A stretch of 40,049 bases of DNA, taken from contig JBBPXY010000022.1 of NCBI GenBank assembly GCA_038200435.1, forward strand, positions 1 through 40,049, given 5' to 3'. The notes beneath the pieces were generated by a model. That model saw only the letters and a list, made by a program, of their open reading frames with translations. It ran no database searches and had not been told where the DNA came from. Both the position numbers and the translations under genes were made by a program. This document shows positions 7,828 to 15,525 of the stretch, piece by piece. This stretch comes from JBBPXY01 sp038200435 (GTDB lineage: Bacteria > Actinomycetota > Thermoleophilia > Solirubrobacterales > Solirubrobacteraceae). Position 1 is the stretch's first letter, and every line of letters starts with the position of its first letter.

Positions 7828-8555
7828 GCCTCGTACTCGCCTCCGTCGCTGGGTGGAGCGTCGCCCTCTGCGCCCTGGGCCTGGCGCTGGCGTGGCAGCG
7901 ACGCTTCGCGCAACGCATGGAGCTGGTCGCGCGCGCCTGCCACGAGGTCCGCGGCCCGCTCACTGCGGTGCGGATTGGGCTGCATCTGCTCGATCGTGGC
8001 GACGAGGTAGCCCGGCGGCGGCTCGCGGCCGTGCACGCTGAGCTGGGTCGCGCCGGGCTGGCGCTCGAAGACCTTTCCGCGGCCCGGCGGGGTGCGCGGG
8101 CGGCCGACACGCTCGAGCCGGTTTCGCTTGACGACGTGCTGGCCGAGGCGGCCGAGGCATGGCGTCCGGTCGCCGAAGCCCGCGGCGTCGAGCTGAACCT
8201 TCTCCTGCCGGCCGACGCCACGCCCGCGATGGTTCCCGGTGACCGCGTCCGCCTGGCGCAAGCCTGCGGCAACCTGCTCGCCAACGCGATCGAGCACGGG
8301 GGAGGAGCAGTCGAGCTGCGGCGCCGGCGTGTCGGCGGGCGGGTGCGCGTCGAGGTCTCCGACGCCGGGCCTGGCCTGCCCGCGCCGGTCGCCGTACTCA
8401 CGCGCCGCGCGCGCGGTGGCCGGGGCCGGCGCGGGCGGGGGCTCGCCATCACCGCTGAGATCGCGGCTCGTCACGGCGGCGGGTTGCAATCGGCGCCGAG
8501 CCATCAGGGCGCGCGGCTGGCTCTTGATCTGCCAGCCGCTCGCGCCCTGTCGTGA
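7824..8555 (+). CDS. Small membrane histidine kinase
   Basis: A 243-residue sensor kinase with a minimal input region: one TM segment at residues ~3-23 and almost no extracytoplasmic loop. The H-box is ACHEVRGPLTAV with phospho-acceptor H40. The ATPase domain shows the N-box GNLLANAIEHG, the G1 box DAGPGLP and a G2-like GRGLAITAEIAARHGG. The region between G1 and G2 is short and Arg-rich. With no obvious sensor domain it may sense the membrane or rely on a partner. The GTG start overlaps the regulator stop by 4 nt, and its own stop overlaps cpaB. Probable partner is the preceding regulator. Confidence 0.88.
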   Translation: MSLVLASVAGWSVALCALGLALAWQRRFAQRMELVARACHEVRGPLTAVRIGLHLLDRGDEVARRRLAAVHAELGRAGLALEDLSAARRGARAADTLEPVSLDDVLAEAAEAWRPVAEARGVELNLLLPADATPAMVPGDRVRLAQACGNLLANAIEHGGGAVELRRRRVGGRVRVEVSDAGPGLPAPVAVLTRRARGGRGRRGRGLAITAEIAARHGGGLQSAPSHQGARLALDLPAARALS

Positions 8556-9268
8556 GCCGTCGCCGGAGGGCCGTCTTGCTGCTCGGACTCGCCCTGGTGC
8601 TCGGTGGACTGGCCGCGTCCGACGTGGCCGGTCGCGAGGCCGCCCTGCAGGAGCGACTCGGTCCTCCGGTACCGGTCGTCGTCACACGGGGCGCGGTGAA
8701 CGCCGGTAAAGCCCTCAATCCCGCCCGCCTGGCCGTGCGGCTCGTGCCACAGCGTTTCGTACCGCCGGGCACGTTCCGCGCCGCGTCCGAGCTTGACGGG
8801 CTCCGCGCCGCGGGCGAGCTGCCTCCCGGCGCGTTCCTCACTCCTGCGTCCGTCCGCGACCCGGCCGCGGAGACATCGTCGGGCGCTCCGGTGCGCTCGG
8901 GTGAGCGGGTAGCCGACGTCGTCGCTCGCGCGGCGCCTGAGCTGGTCACGCCGGGCGCACGTGTCGACGTGCTCGTCACCCGCGACGGGAGTGGCGGCCG
9001 ACCCGGTCGGACCGTGCTCGCCCTGCAGGACGTCGAGGTCCTCTCGGCGAGCGGCGCCGCCGCCGCCGAGGCGGGGGGAGGGGGCGGTGGCGGAAGCGGA
9101 GGCGACGGGGGCCCGCGGGTGGCCACCGCGCTGCGAGTGACCCCTCGCCAGGCCGTCTTCCTGGCCGCAGCGCAGACGTTCGCTCGCGAGATACGCCTGC
9201 TACCGCGGGCACCGGGGGATCGCCGCCGCCTCGGGTCGGGCCTGACGGAGACGGAGGGCCTCGGCTAG
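8552..9268 (+). CDS. cpaB: CpaB-like Flp pilus assembly protein (SAF domain)
   Basis: A 238-residue protein with an N-terminal anchor (RRRRAVLLLGLALVLGGLAA). A SAF/RcpC-like region follows: VPVVVTRGAVNAGKALNPARL, then PPGTFRAASELDG, then GERVADVVARAAPELVTPG and VDVLVTR. This is the arrangement of CpaB/RcpC, the periplasmic Flp-pilus assembly protein. A Gly-rich linker lies at ~172-185. The GTG start overlaps the kinase stop (GTGA), and tadA, tadB and tadC follow after an interrupted region. The family call rests on the SAF pattern plus context. No secretin gene is present, as expected for a monoderm. Confidence 0.75.
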   Translation: MSRRRRAVLLLGLALVLGGLAASDVAGREAALQERLGPPVPVVVTRGAVNAGKALNPARLAVRLVPQRFVPPGTFRAASELDGLRAAGELPPGAFLTPASVRDPAAETSSGAPVRSGERVADVVARAAPELVTPGARVDVLVTRDGSGGRPGRTVLALQDVEVLSASGAAAAEAGGGGGGGSGGDGGPRVATALRVTPRQAVFLAAAQTFAREIRLLPRAPGDRRRLGSGLTETEGLG

Positions 9269-9289
9269 ACGCTTCACCGAAAAAGCTCA

Positions 9290-10293
9290 GTGACCATCCC
9301 GAGCAAGCTGCGCACCTCCCTAACCCTGCGCAGCGGCGCGCCGGTCGCGACCCGCTTTCGCCTGAACGTCCTGAGCACCCGCTTTGGCGCGCACTTCACC
9401 TCGACTCGACTCTCGCCGGTCATCACGAACAACGAGTCGGGTCCGGGCACCGGCCCCACCCCGGTCGGCCGCTGCAACCCAGCCGACAACGGCGACAGCG
9501 ATCCGATCTCCTGCCGAACTCCCTGGAGCGCCAGATCCATACGGATCCCTGCCAAGCCGACACCGACGGCGACGGCATTCCCGACGGCTACGAGTACCGC
9601 TCGGCACTTGACCTGAACCGCCAGCCGATCAACGTGCTTCCGGCCGACACCAGCTCGCTGCCCTATCCCGGCGCGCGGCCCTACCCAAACCCCCTCGACC
9701 CGACCGACATCAACAACGACTACGACGGCGACGGGCTCACCCTCGCCGACGAGTACCACGCCTGGGCGAAGTACGGCGACCACTCAACCCTTACGAACCT
9801 TCTCTACTCCGACGGCACGCAGCACAGCCAGAGCACGCCGGTCACCGACGACAAGAAGGACGTCGATGGCGACGGGCTCGGCAACTGGGTCGAGGTGCAC
9901 GGCTACGGCCAGCCCAACTGGTGGACCGTGGTCTACGCGAACGAGCTTCCGTACGCGCTGCGCCCTTGGGCCGGCCCCGACTGGCTCAACCCCGACACCG
10001 ACGGCGACGGCCTCAAGGACGGCGCGGACGACACCGACCACGACGGCTACTCGGATGCGGTCGAGATGAACGGTGAGCGGACGAACGGCATGTGGGTCCA
10101 GCCCTTCAACCCTTGCCTCCCGGACCCGAGCTCGCAAACGTGCTCGATCTACCACCCTCTCCCCGAGAGCTCGTGGGAGCCGTTCAAGTCCGGCTGGACC
10201 GAGACCGTCTTCCCGCTGCTCTGCCGCGGCCCTGACTTGAGGCCCCCGCCAGGGGGGCGAGGACGCACCGTTCCTGACCTAGGCAGGGAGTGA
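9290..10293 (+). pseudogene. Frameshifted secreted calcium-binding-repeat (TSP3/EF-hand-like) protein
   Basis: Two frames together give one protein-like reading. The first (9290 to ~9505) ends near GRCNPADNGDSD. The second continues from about 9508 with LLPNSLERQIHTDPCQADTD, then DGDGIPDGYEYRSALDLN. Several acidic DxDxDG loops follow (DYDGDGLTLADEY, DVDGDGLGNWVE, DTDGDGLKDGADD), then FNPCLPDPSSQTC. These are thrombospondin type-3/EF-hand-like calcium loops. A single net frameshift near 9500-9510 joins them, so this is a decaying gene unless it is a sequencing error. No signal peptide is seen at the N-terminus, which suggests 5' loss too. The downstream frame from 9634 stays open and its TGA at 10291 overlaps the tadA start. 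It occupies the place where a tadZ/cpaE-like gene is often found. Confidence 0.55.
10242..10258 (+). terminator. GC hairpin before tadA
   Basis: GCCCCC (10242-10247) and GGGGGC (10253-10258) can pair over a 5-nt loop, 31 nt before the tadA GTG. It may terminate the broken gene upstream. There is no T-tract. Confidence 0.3.
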
Positions 10294-11477
10294 ACACTTC
10301 CGTTGACCTGCTGGACGAACTGGCCGGGTCGCTGCACGACCGGCTCGTGCGCGAAGCGGGCAGCGGCGACCCCGACGCTTCGGGGCTCCAGGAGCGGATC
10401 GGCCGCCTCGTCGGCCTGGAGGCCGCGCTCCTGACCGAGTACGAACGCGGAGAGCTCGCGCGCCGCGTCGCCGAACGTGCAGTTGGCCTGGGGCCGCTCG
10501 AGCCCCTGTTGGCCGACCCGTCGGTCGACGAGATAATGGTCAACGGCCCCGGGGCGGTGTGGGTGGAACGCGCCGGGCGCATCGAGCCGACTGCCGTGAT
10601 GTTCGCCTCCACGCGCGAATTGCGCCACGCGATTGAGAGGATCCTGGCGCCGCTCGGCCGGCGCGTCGACGAAGCGACGCCGCTGGTCGACGCGCGGCTC
10701 CTTGACGGCTCGCGCGTGAACGTGATCATCCCGCCGCTCGCGCTCGACGGTCCGCTCCTGACCATCCGCCGGTTTCGCCGCCGGGGCTTCACTCCCGACG
10801 ACCTCGTTGCGGCCGGCACGGTCTCGGAGGGCCTCCGGGACTTCCTCGCGAGCTGCGTCCGCGCGCGGCTGAACCTCCTCGTCTCGGGCGGCACCGGTAC
10901 CGGTAAGACCACGCTGCTCGGCACGCTCGCGGGCTTCGTGGATCCGGCCGAGCGGGTGGTCACGGTCGAGGATGCCGCCGAGCTGCGGCTCACGCAGCCC
11001 CACGTGGTGCGGCTCGAGAGCCGGCCCGCGAGCCTCGAAGGCCGTGGCGAGGTGACGATCCGCGCTCTGCTGCGCAACGCACTGAGAATGCGGCCCGATC
11101 GCATCATTGTGGGCGAGGTTCGCGGCGCGGAGGCGCTCGACATGGTCATGGCGATGGGTAGCGGCCACGACGGGTCGCTTGGCACGATCCATGCCGGATC
11201 TGCCGAGGAGGCGCTTCGGCGGCTCGAGACCTTGGCGCTCATGGCCGACGTCGCTCTGCCTCACGCGGCCGTGCGCGAGCAGGTGGCAGGGGCGGTCGAT
11301 CTGGTGGTTCAGCTCGCACGCGACCACGATGGGCGGCGCGTGGTTAAGAGCGTCAGCGAGGTGACCCGCGTGGCCGGCGGCGCCGCGACGCGCGACGTCT
11401 ACGCGCTGCGCGACGGGCGCGCCCGCTGGCGCGCTCCGCTCGCTCCCTCGCTGGCGGCAAGGCTCGAGTCGGCATGA
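10290..11477 (+). CDS. tadA: Tad/Flp secretion ATPase
   Basis: A 395-residue type II/IV secretion ATPase (CpaF/TadA), the cytoplasmic motor for Flp pilus or Tad secretion. The N-terminal domain has LGPLEPLLADPSVDEIMVNG. The catalytic domain has Walker A SGGTGTGKTTLL (K206), an Asp box VTVEDAAELRL, Walker B MRPDRIIVGEVRG and the His box GSLGTIHAGSAEEALRRLE. Length is usual for the family. The GTG start overlaps the stop of the preceding frame, and the stop overlaps tadB (ATGA). No pilin, prepilin peptidase or TadZ gene is visible in the window, so what this motor moves is unknown. Confidence 0.93.
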   Translation: MNTSVDLLDELAGSLHDRLVREAGSGDPDASGLQERIGRLVGLEAALLTEYERGELARRVAERAVGLGPLEPLLADPSVDEIMVNGPGAVWVERAGRIEPTAVMFASTRELRHAIERILAPLGRRVDEATPLVDARLLDGSRVNVIIPPLALDGPLLTIRRFRRRGFTPDDLVAAGTVSEGLRDFLASCVRARLNLLVSGGTGTGKTTLLGTLAGFVDPAERVVTVEDAAELRLTQPHVVRLESRPASLEGRGEVTIRALLRNALRMRPDRIIVGEVRGAEALDMVMAMGSGHDGSLGTIHAGSAEEALRRLETLALMADVALPHAAVREQVAGAVDLVVQLARDHDGRRVVKSVSEVTRVAGGAATRDVYALRDGRARWRAPLAPSLAARLESA

Positions 11478-12322
11478 GCGCCGGCCCGCTGCTGGCCGCC
11501 GGAGCTGCCGCTGCCGGCGTCGCGGGGGCCTGGGAGGCGCTGGCCGCCGTCGAAGCGCTGGGTGCGGTCACGGCCATCAGGCGCGCGCTCGCTCCGGTGG
11601 CGCGCGCCGGAAGAGAAGGGAGGGAGCCGAGCGCGCCAGAGCGCCGGCGGCTCGTGAGGTTGAGCGTGGCGACGCTTCTGGTGGGCGGCTGGCTCTTCTT
11701 CTCCCCGTGGCTCGGGCTGGCCCTCGCGGCGGCCGCTCCCTCGGCTCTGACGGCGCTGGTGCGAGCCCGCCGGCGCCGGCACGCCGAGCAACTCGAGCGC
11801 GCCGCGCCGGCCGTCGCCCGTGCTCTGGCCGATGCCTTCGCCGCGGGACGCTCTGTGCGCGGAGCGATCGGGGAGGCGGCGACGACTCTCGAGGGGCCCG
11901 CCGCCCGGGAGCTGCGAGCGTCGCGCCGCGCCCTTGAGGCCGGTGAAGAGACGGAGCTGGTGCTGGCCCGCCTGCGCCAGCGGGCCGCGGGGCGGGCGTG
12001 GAGCATCATCGTCGCGGCGGTTCTGGTGCAGCGCAATGCCGGCGGCGACTTGGTCCGCGTGCTTCGCGGCATCGCGGCGGCCCACGAAGAGGCTCTGCGC
12101 ATCGAGCACGACGCCCGAGCTGCGACGGCCCAGGCCCGTTTCACGGGCCTGCTCGTATGCGGACTGCCGCTCGGTGCTGCGGCACTGGCCGAGCTCGCGA
12201 GCCCCGGGTATCTGGGCTCGCTCGTGCGCGCCCCGCTTGCGGCCGCGCTCGCCGGAGCGGCGTTCTTCCTCCAGCTCGTCGCCGCGCTCGCCATCCGCCG
12301 CTTTGCCCGCGTGGCGCGATGA
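11474..12322 (+). CDS. tadB: Tad inner-membrane platform protein TadB
   Basis: A 282-residue type II secretion F-domain protein. Hydrophobic segments lie at residues ~4-25, ~60-85 and a C-terminal pair at ~215-275. Between them is the cytoplasmic F domain with ARALADAFAAGRSVRGAIGE and VAAVLVQRNAGGDLVRVLRG, the usual GL..A pattern of TadB/TadC. It forms the membrane base on which TadA acts. It overlaps tadA at its start and tadC at its stop (ATGA both), so the three are coupled and probably made in fixed ratio. The assignment to TadB rather than TadC is by gene order. Confidence 0.88.
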   Translation: MSAGPLLAAGAAAAGVAGAWEALAAVEALGAVTAIRRALAPVARAGREGREPSAPERRRLVRLSVATLLVGGWLFFSPWLGLALAAAAPSALTALVRARRRRHAEQLERAAPAVARALADAFAAGRSVRGAIGEAATTLEGPAARELRASRRALEAGEETELVLARLRQRAAGRAWSIIVAAVLVQRNAGGDLVRVLRGIAAAHEEALRIEHDARAATAQARFTGLLVCGLPLGAAALAELASPGYLGSLVRAPLAAALAGAAFFLQLVAALAIRRFARVAR

Positions 12323-13143
12323 GCCGCGCGATGTTCTGTGCGGTCGCCTCCGCGGCACTGGCCTCGTGGGGCGTTGTGGAGCTCGCGGGGACGCGGTCCG
12401 GGCGCCCGCGCTCGCGCCCGGGGGCACTTCTGCTGGCTGCTCTAGTGCGCGTCGGGCGCCGCGCGGGGGTGCCGGCCGCGCCTGGCGATCTCGCCGCGCG
12501 TCTCGCGGCGGCCGGTGCGCCGCGGTCGCTCGGCCTGGGGGACGTGATGGCCATCAAGGGAGCGGCCGCCCTCCTGGCGCTCGTGGCCGGCGCGCCGCTG
12601 GCCGCCACGCTGCCGGGCCGTCTGCCCGTGCTCGCGGGGGTCATCTGCCCGCTCGCGGCATTCCTCGCCCCAGACCTTTGGCTCGCCCGCCGTGCGCGCA
12701 GGCGGGGGCGCACGATGGAGCGCGAGCTCCCCGACCTGCTCGATCTGCTGCGCGTCGCACTGGAAGCGGGCCTTCCGCTGTGGCGCGGCCTAGGCGAATG
12801 CGCCCAGCACGATCCGGGCCTACTGGCCCGAGAGCTGCGCGTCGCCGCGGGAGAGCTCGAGCTGGGCCTGGCCGGCGAACGGGTGCTCGAGGGGCTCCGC
12901 GCTCGCTGTCCCGCTCCGGGGATGCCCGCGCTGATCGGCGTGCTCGAACGGGCCGCTCGCTACGGCGCTCCGCCGGGAGAGGCGCTGGGTGCACTCGCGC
13001 GGGAGGCACGCGCCGCGCACGCGCGCCGCGTGCGGGAGGACGCAGCGCGTGCGGCGCCAAAGATTCAGCTGGTCGTGGCGCTCCTGCTCGTGCCCTCGGT
13101 GATGCTGCTCGTCGCCGCTGCGCTGCTGCGTTCACTTCTCTGA
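12319..13143 (+). CDS. tadC: Tad inner-membrane platform protein TadC
   Basis: A 274-residue type II secretion F-domain protein. The cytoplasmic F domain has RELPDLLDLLRVALEAGLPL, GERVLEGLRARC and GAPPGEALGALAREARAAHA. It ends in a strong TM segment, IQLVVALLLVPSVMLLVAAAL. TM segments at ~80-115 precede the domain. It pairs with TadB in the membrane. The ATG at 12319 overlaps the tadB stop (ATGA); the much longer upstream frame is a shadow of tadB. It is the last gene of the operon and is followed by a hairpin. Confidence 0.88.
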   Translation: MSRAMFCAVASAALASWGVVELAGTRSGRPRSRPGALLLAALVRVGRRAGVPAAPGDLAARLAAAGAPRSLGLGDVMAIKGAAALLALVAGAPLAATLPGRLPVLAGVICPLAAFLAPDLWLARRARRRGRTMERELPDLLDLLRVALEAGLPLWRGLGECAQHDPGLLARELRVAAGELELGLAGERVLEGLRARCPAPGMPALIGVLERAARYGAPPGEALGALAREARAAHARRVREDAARAAPKIQLVVALLLVPSVMLLVAAALLRSLL

Positions 13144-13160
13144 TCGCGCGCCGTCATCGA

Positions 13161-13196
13161 TGCACATGGTCCGGCGGAACCGCGCCGGAGTGTGCA
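13161..13196 (+). terminator. Terminator-like hairpin after tadC
   Basis: The inner stem TCCGGCG (13170-13176) / CGCCGGA (13183-13189) sits over a 6-nt loop. It is flanked by the outer stem TGCACA (13161-13166) / TGTGCA (13191-13196). It begins 18 nt after the tadC stop. GC-rich without T-tract, as usual in high-GC genomes. Confidence 0.6.
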
Positions 13197-13303
13197 CGTT
13201 CTCGTGCAGCTTCCTGCGGCGCAATCCGGCTTGCAGAACGTCGAACGGCGCAGGACCCGGTAGGGCGGGAATACGGCCGGCCGCGCGCATCGTTCAAGGT
13301 CGG

Positions 13304-13349
13304 GTGGGACAAAGTTTGCATCAAGGGTTGCGTTGTGGGAGAGAGTGGG
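13304..13349 (+). promoter_or_regulatory. Candidate MraZ-binding GTGGG repeats
   Basis: GTGGG occurs at 13304-13308, 13335-13339 and 13345-13349; the last two are exactly 10 bp apart. MraZ is known to bind direct repeats of this type with 10-bp spacing upstream of its own gene, so autoregulation of the dcw cluster is likely. A weak TANNNT -10 (TACTTT, 13351-13356) follows directly. Confidence 0.6.
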
Positions 13350-13370
13350 ATACTTTCCCGACCAGCTCAT

Positions 13371-13413
13371 GGACCGGGGTGGCAGGGCTCCTCCCACCCA
13401 GCCACCCCGGTCC
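13371..13413 (+). promoter_or_regulatory. Strong hairpin in the mraZ leader
   Basis: A perfect 13-bp inverted repeat, GGACCGGGGTGGC (13371-13383) and GCCACCCCGGTCC (13401-13413), with a 17-nt loop. It lies between the GTGGG repeats and the mraZ ATG (24 nt downstream). It could be an attenuator, an mRNA stability element, or a terminator for any transcript entering from tadC. Confidence 0.55.
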
Positions 13414-13437
13414 CAAGCACTTCGACCGTTATGACCG

Positions 13438-13872
13438 ATGGCCTTTCGCGGCACCTACGACCTCACTCTCGACGCGAAGAACCGCCTCACGGTGCCCTCC
13501 AAGCTCCGCGCCTCCTTCGCCGAAGGAGTGGTCTTGGCCCTCGGGCTCGACGGCGGCGCGGCTTTGTGGCGCCCGGCGGACTACGAGGCCTACGGCGCCT
13601 CCGCTCTTGGGGGCCTGCACCCGCTCTCGCCCGAGTACCGCCAGCTCAACCGCTTCATCGAGGGCAACGCGTTCGATACGGAACTCGACGGAGCCGGCCG
13701 CGTGATGATCACACCGCGGGTTCTCGAGCGCGCTGCGCTTCAGCGCGAGGTCGTGGTCGCCGGCGCCGGAACCTGCCTGGAGATCTGGGATCGCCAGACC
13801 TACCGCGACATGGACGAACGGACGCTCGCCGAGCTCCCTGAACTGACTGCGCGCTTTGGCCACACTCCTTGA
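13438..13872 (+). CDS. mraZ: Transcriptional regulator MraZ
   Basis: A 144-residue AbrB-like DNA-binding protein made of two tandem repeats. Each repeat carries the DxxxR signature: LDAKNRLTVPSKLR at residues ~11-24 and LDGAGRVMITPRVL at ~83-96. MraZ assembles into a ring and represses or tunes the dcw promoter through GTGGG repeats, which are present upstream. The opening MAFRGTYDLTLDAKNRL is typical. A second ATG 7 nt upstream is out of frame. Only one base separates its stop from rsmH, so the two are coupled. First gene of the cluster. Confidence 0.95.
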   Translation: MAFRGTYDLTLDAKNRLTVPSKLRASFAEGVVLALGLDGGAALWRPADYEAYGASALGGLHPLSPEYRQLNRFIEGNAFDTELDGAGRVMITPRVLERAALQREVVVAGAGTCLEIWDRQTYRDMDERTLAELPELTARFGHTP

Positions 13873-13873
13873 C

Positions 13874-14818
13874 ATGACTCACACGCACGTCCCGGTCCTG
13901 GCGGGCGAGCTCGTAGAGATGCTCGATCCCGGCCGGGGGGAGCTTGCCGTCGACTGCACCGTCGGGGGCGGGGGACACGCCCGTCTGATCGCCGAGCGCA
14001 TCGGACCGGAGGGGACCCTTGTCGGCATCGACCGGGATCCGCTGGCCGAGGAGCGCTTCGCCGAGCTCGCCGCCGAGGTCTCCTGCCAGACCCGCTTCCT
14101 GCGCGCTTCGTTCGCCGAGGGCCTGGCCGAGCTGGCCGCCGAAGGGCTGAAGGCCGACCTCGTCTATCTCGATCTCGGCATGTCCTCCATGCAGGTCGAC
14201 GCCTGGGAGCGCGGCTTCTCCTACTCCTACGACGCGCCCCTCGACATGCGGATGGATCCAGACCAGGAGCTCACCGCGCGCGAGATCGTCAACGGGTGGG
14301 ACGAGGGGCGCCTGGCGCGGCTGTTCCGCATCTACGGCGAGGAGCGATTTGCCGGGCAGATCGCCCGTGCCATCGCCCGCGACCGCCGGCGGGTCGAGTT
14401 CGAGACGACCGGCGAGCTGGTCGAGACCATCAAGGCCGCTGTGCCTGCGCCCGCGCGCTTCGCGGCCAGCCATCCGGCCAAGCGCGTCTTCCAGGCGATC
14501 CGCATCGCGGTCAACGACGAGCTCGCCCAGCTCGACGCCGCGCTGCCCGAGGCGTGGAACCTCCTCCTCACCGGCGGGCGCCTCGCCGCGATCTCCTTCC
14601 ACTCGGGCGAAGACCGCCGGGTCAAGCACTTCCTGCACGACCTCGCGCGCGGGTGTGTATGTCCGCCAGGACTGCCAATCTGCGCCTGCGGTCGAGAGCC
14701 GGAAGCCGAGCTGCTTTCGCGGCGGGCGGTAGCGCCCACCCCGGGAGAGGTAGCCGGAAACCCGCGATCGAAGTCGGCGCGCCTGCGCGCCGCCCGCAAA
14801 CTAGGAGTAGCCAAATGA
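13874..14818 (+). CDS. rsmH: 16S rRNA (cytosine-1402-N4)-methyltransferase
   Basis: A 314-residue SAM-dependent methyltransferase (MraW/RsmH) that methylates C1402 of 16S rRNA. HVPVLAGELVEML opens the protein, then the SAM-binding motif DCTVGGGGHARLI. Later blocks are DLVYLDLGMSSMQVD, RGFSYSYDAPLDMRMD, RVFQAIRIAVNDEL and AAISFHSGEDRRVKHFL. The cysteine-containing C-terminal segment CVCPPGLPICACG and the basic tail NPRSKSARLRAARK are as in the family. ATG 13874 is preferred to the TTG at 13856 because it gives the standard N-terminus. The stop overlaps ftsL (ATGA). Confidence 0.95.
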   Translation: MTHTHVPVLAGELVEMLDPGRGELAVDCTVGGGGHARLIAERIGPEGTLVGIDRDPLAEERFAELAAEVSCQTRFLRASFAEGLAELAAEGLKADLVYLDLGMSSMQVDAWERGFSYSYDAPLDMRMDPDQELTAREIVNGWDEGRLARLFRIYGEERFAGQIARAIARDRRRVEFETTGELVETIKAAVPAPARFAASHPAKRVFQAIRIAVNDELAQLDAALPEAWNLLLTGGRLAAISFHSGEDRRVKHFLHDLARGCVCPPGLPICACGREPEAELLSRRAVAPTPGEVAGNPRSKSARLRAARKLGVAK

Positions 14819-15525
14819 CGCCGCCCGCCGCCGCCACGTCAGCGACGCGCCCCGCCGCGCTGCCGCGCGCGCCCCGCCGCGTCTCTGGGCCTGCTCCGGC
14901 CCGCTCGCGCCGTCCCCTGGTGGTCGAGACTCCCACCCTCGGGCCTCGTATCGCGGCCGCTGCCCGTGCCCTCCCCGATCATCGTCTGCTCGACCGGCTG
15001 GTCCGCGGTCGCGCGTGGATCGTCCTCATTGGGATGGCGCTGATCGGCATCGTCGCCATGCAGGTCTCCCTGCTCAAGCTGAATGCGGGGATCGGCCACA
15101 ACGTGCAGCGCTCTTCGGTGCTCCAGCGCCAGAACGACTTGCTGCGCGCCGAGGACTCCCGCCTGGCCGAGGGGCAGCGCGTCGAGCGCACCGCTGCGCA
15201 CGCCGGCCTGATCCAGCCCAACCCCGGGTCGGTTCGCTTCATAGCGCAGCGGCAGGGCAACGCGGGTCGCGCCGCCGGCGCGCTCGCTCATCCCCGCCCC
15301 GTGATGCCGGTCACCACCGCGGAGCCGGCAACCCCGCCCGTGGCCGCCAAGGTGCCGCTGACGAGCACCACCGCCGCGCCCGCGCCCGCGGCAGTGACAC
15401 CGGCGGCGACGAGCACCCCGACATCCGTTTCGCCCCCCGCGGCCGCCCCGACGACCACGGCTCCCACCACCGGCACGAGCACCCCCGCCACCGGCGCACC
15501 GGCGGCTCTCGCCGGCCAGAGGTAG
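14815..15525 (+). CDS. ftsL: FtsL-like divisome protein with Pro/Thr-rich tail
   Basis: A 236-residue bitopic protein in the usual ftsL position between rsmH and ftsI. It has a basic Pro/Ala-rich cytoplasmic N-terminus (1-66), one TM segment (67-86, AWIVLIGMALIGIVAMQVSL), and a short coiled coil (~92-128, VLQRQNDLLRAEDSRLAEGQ). The segment LIQPNPGSVRFIA follows. FtsL links FtsQ/FtsB-type proteins to FtsW-FtsI. The last ~75 residues are a low-complexity Pro/Thr/Ala/Ser tail not found in standard FtsL; a similar tail ends FtsQ here. The start overlaps rsmH (ATGA) and the stop abuts the ftsI ATG. Sequence identity in FtsL is always weak, so topology and position carry the call. Confidence 0.8.
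   Translation: MTPPAAATSATRPAALPRAPRRVSGPAPARSRRPLVVETPTLGPRIAAAARALPDHRLLDRLVRGRAWIVLIGMALIGIVAMQVSLLKLNAGIGHNVQRSSVLQRQNDLLRAEDSRLAEGQRVERTAAHAGLIQPNPGSVRFIAQRQGNAGRAAGALAHPRPVMPVTTAEPATPPVAAKVPLTSTTAAPAPAAVTPAATSTPTSVSPPAAAPTTTAPTTGTSTPATGAPAALAGQR

Noticed and set aside
14296..14814. Long frame fused upstream of ftsL
   Set aside because: It is a shadow of rsmH; the ATGA overlap at 14815 gives a proper FtsL topology.
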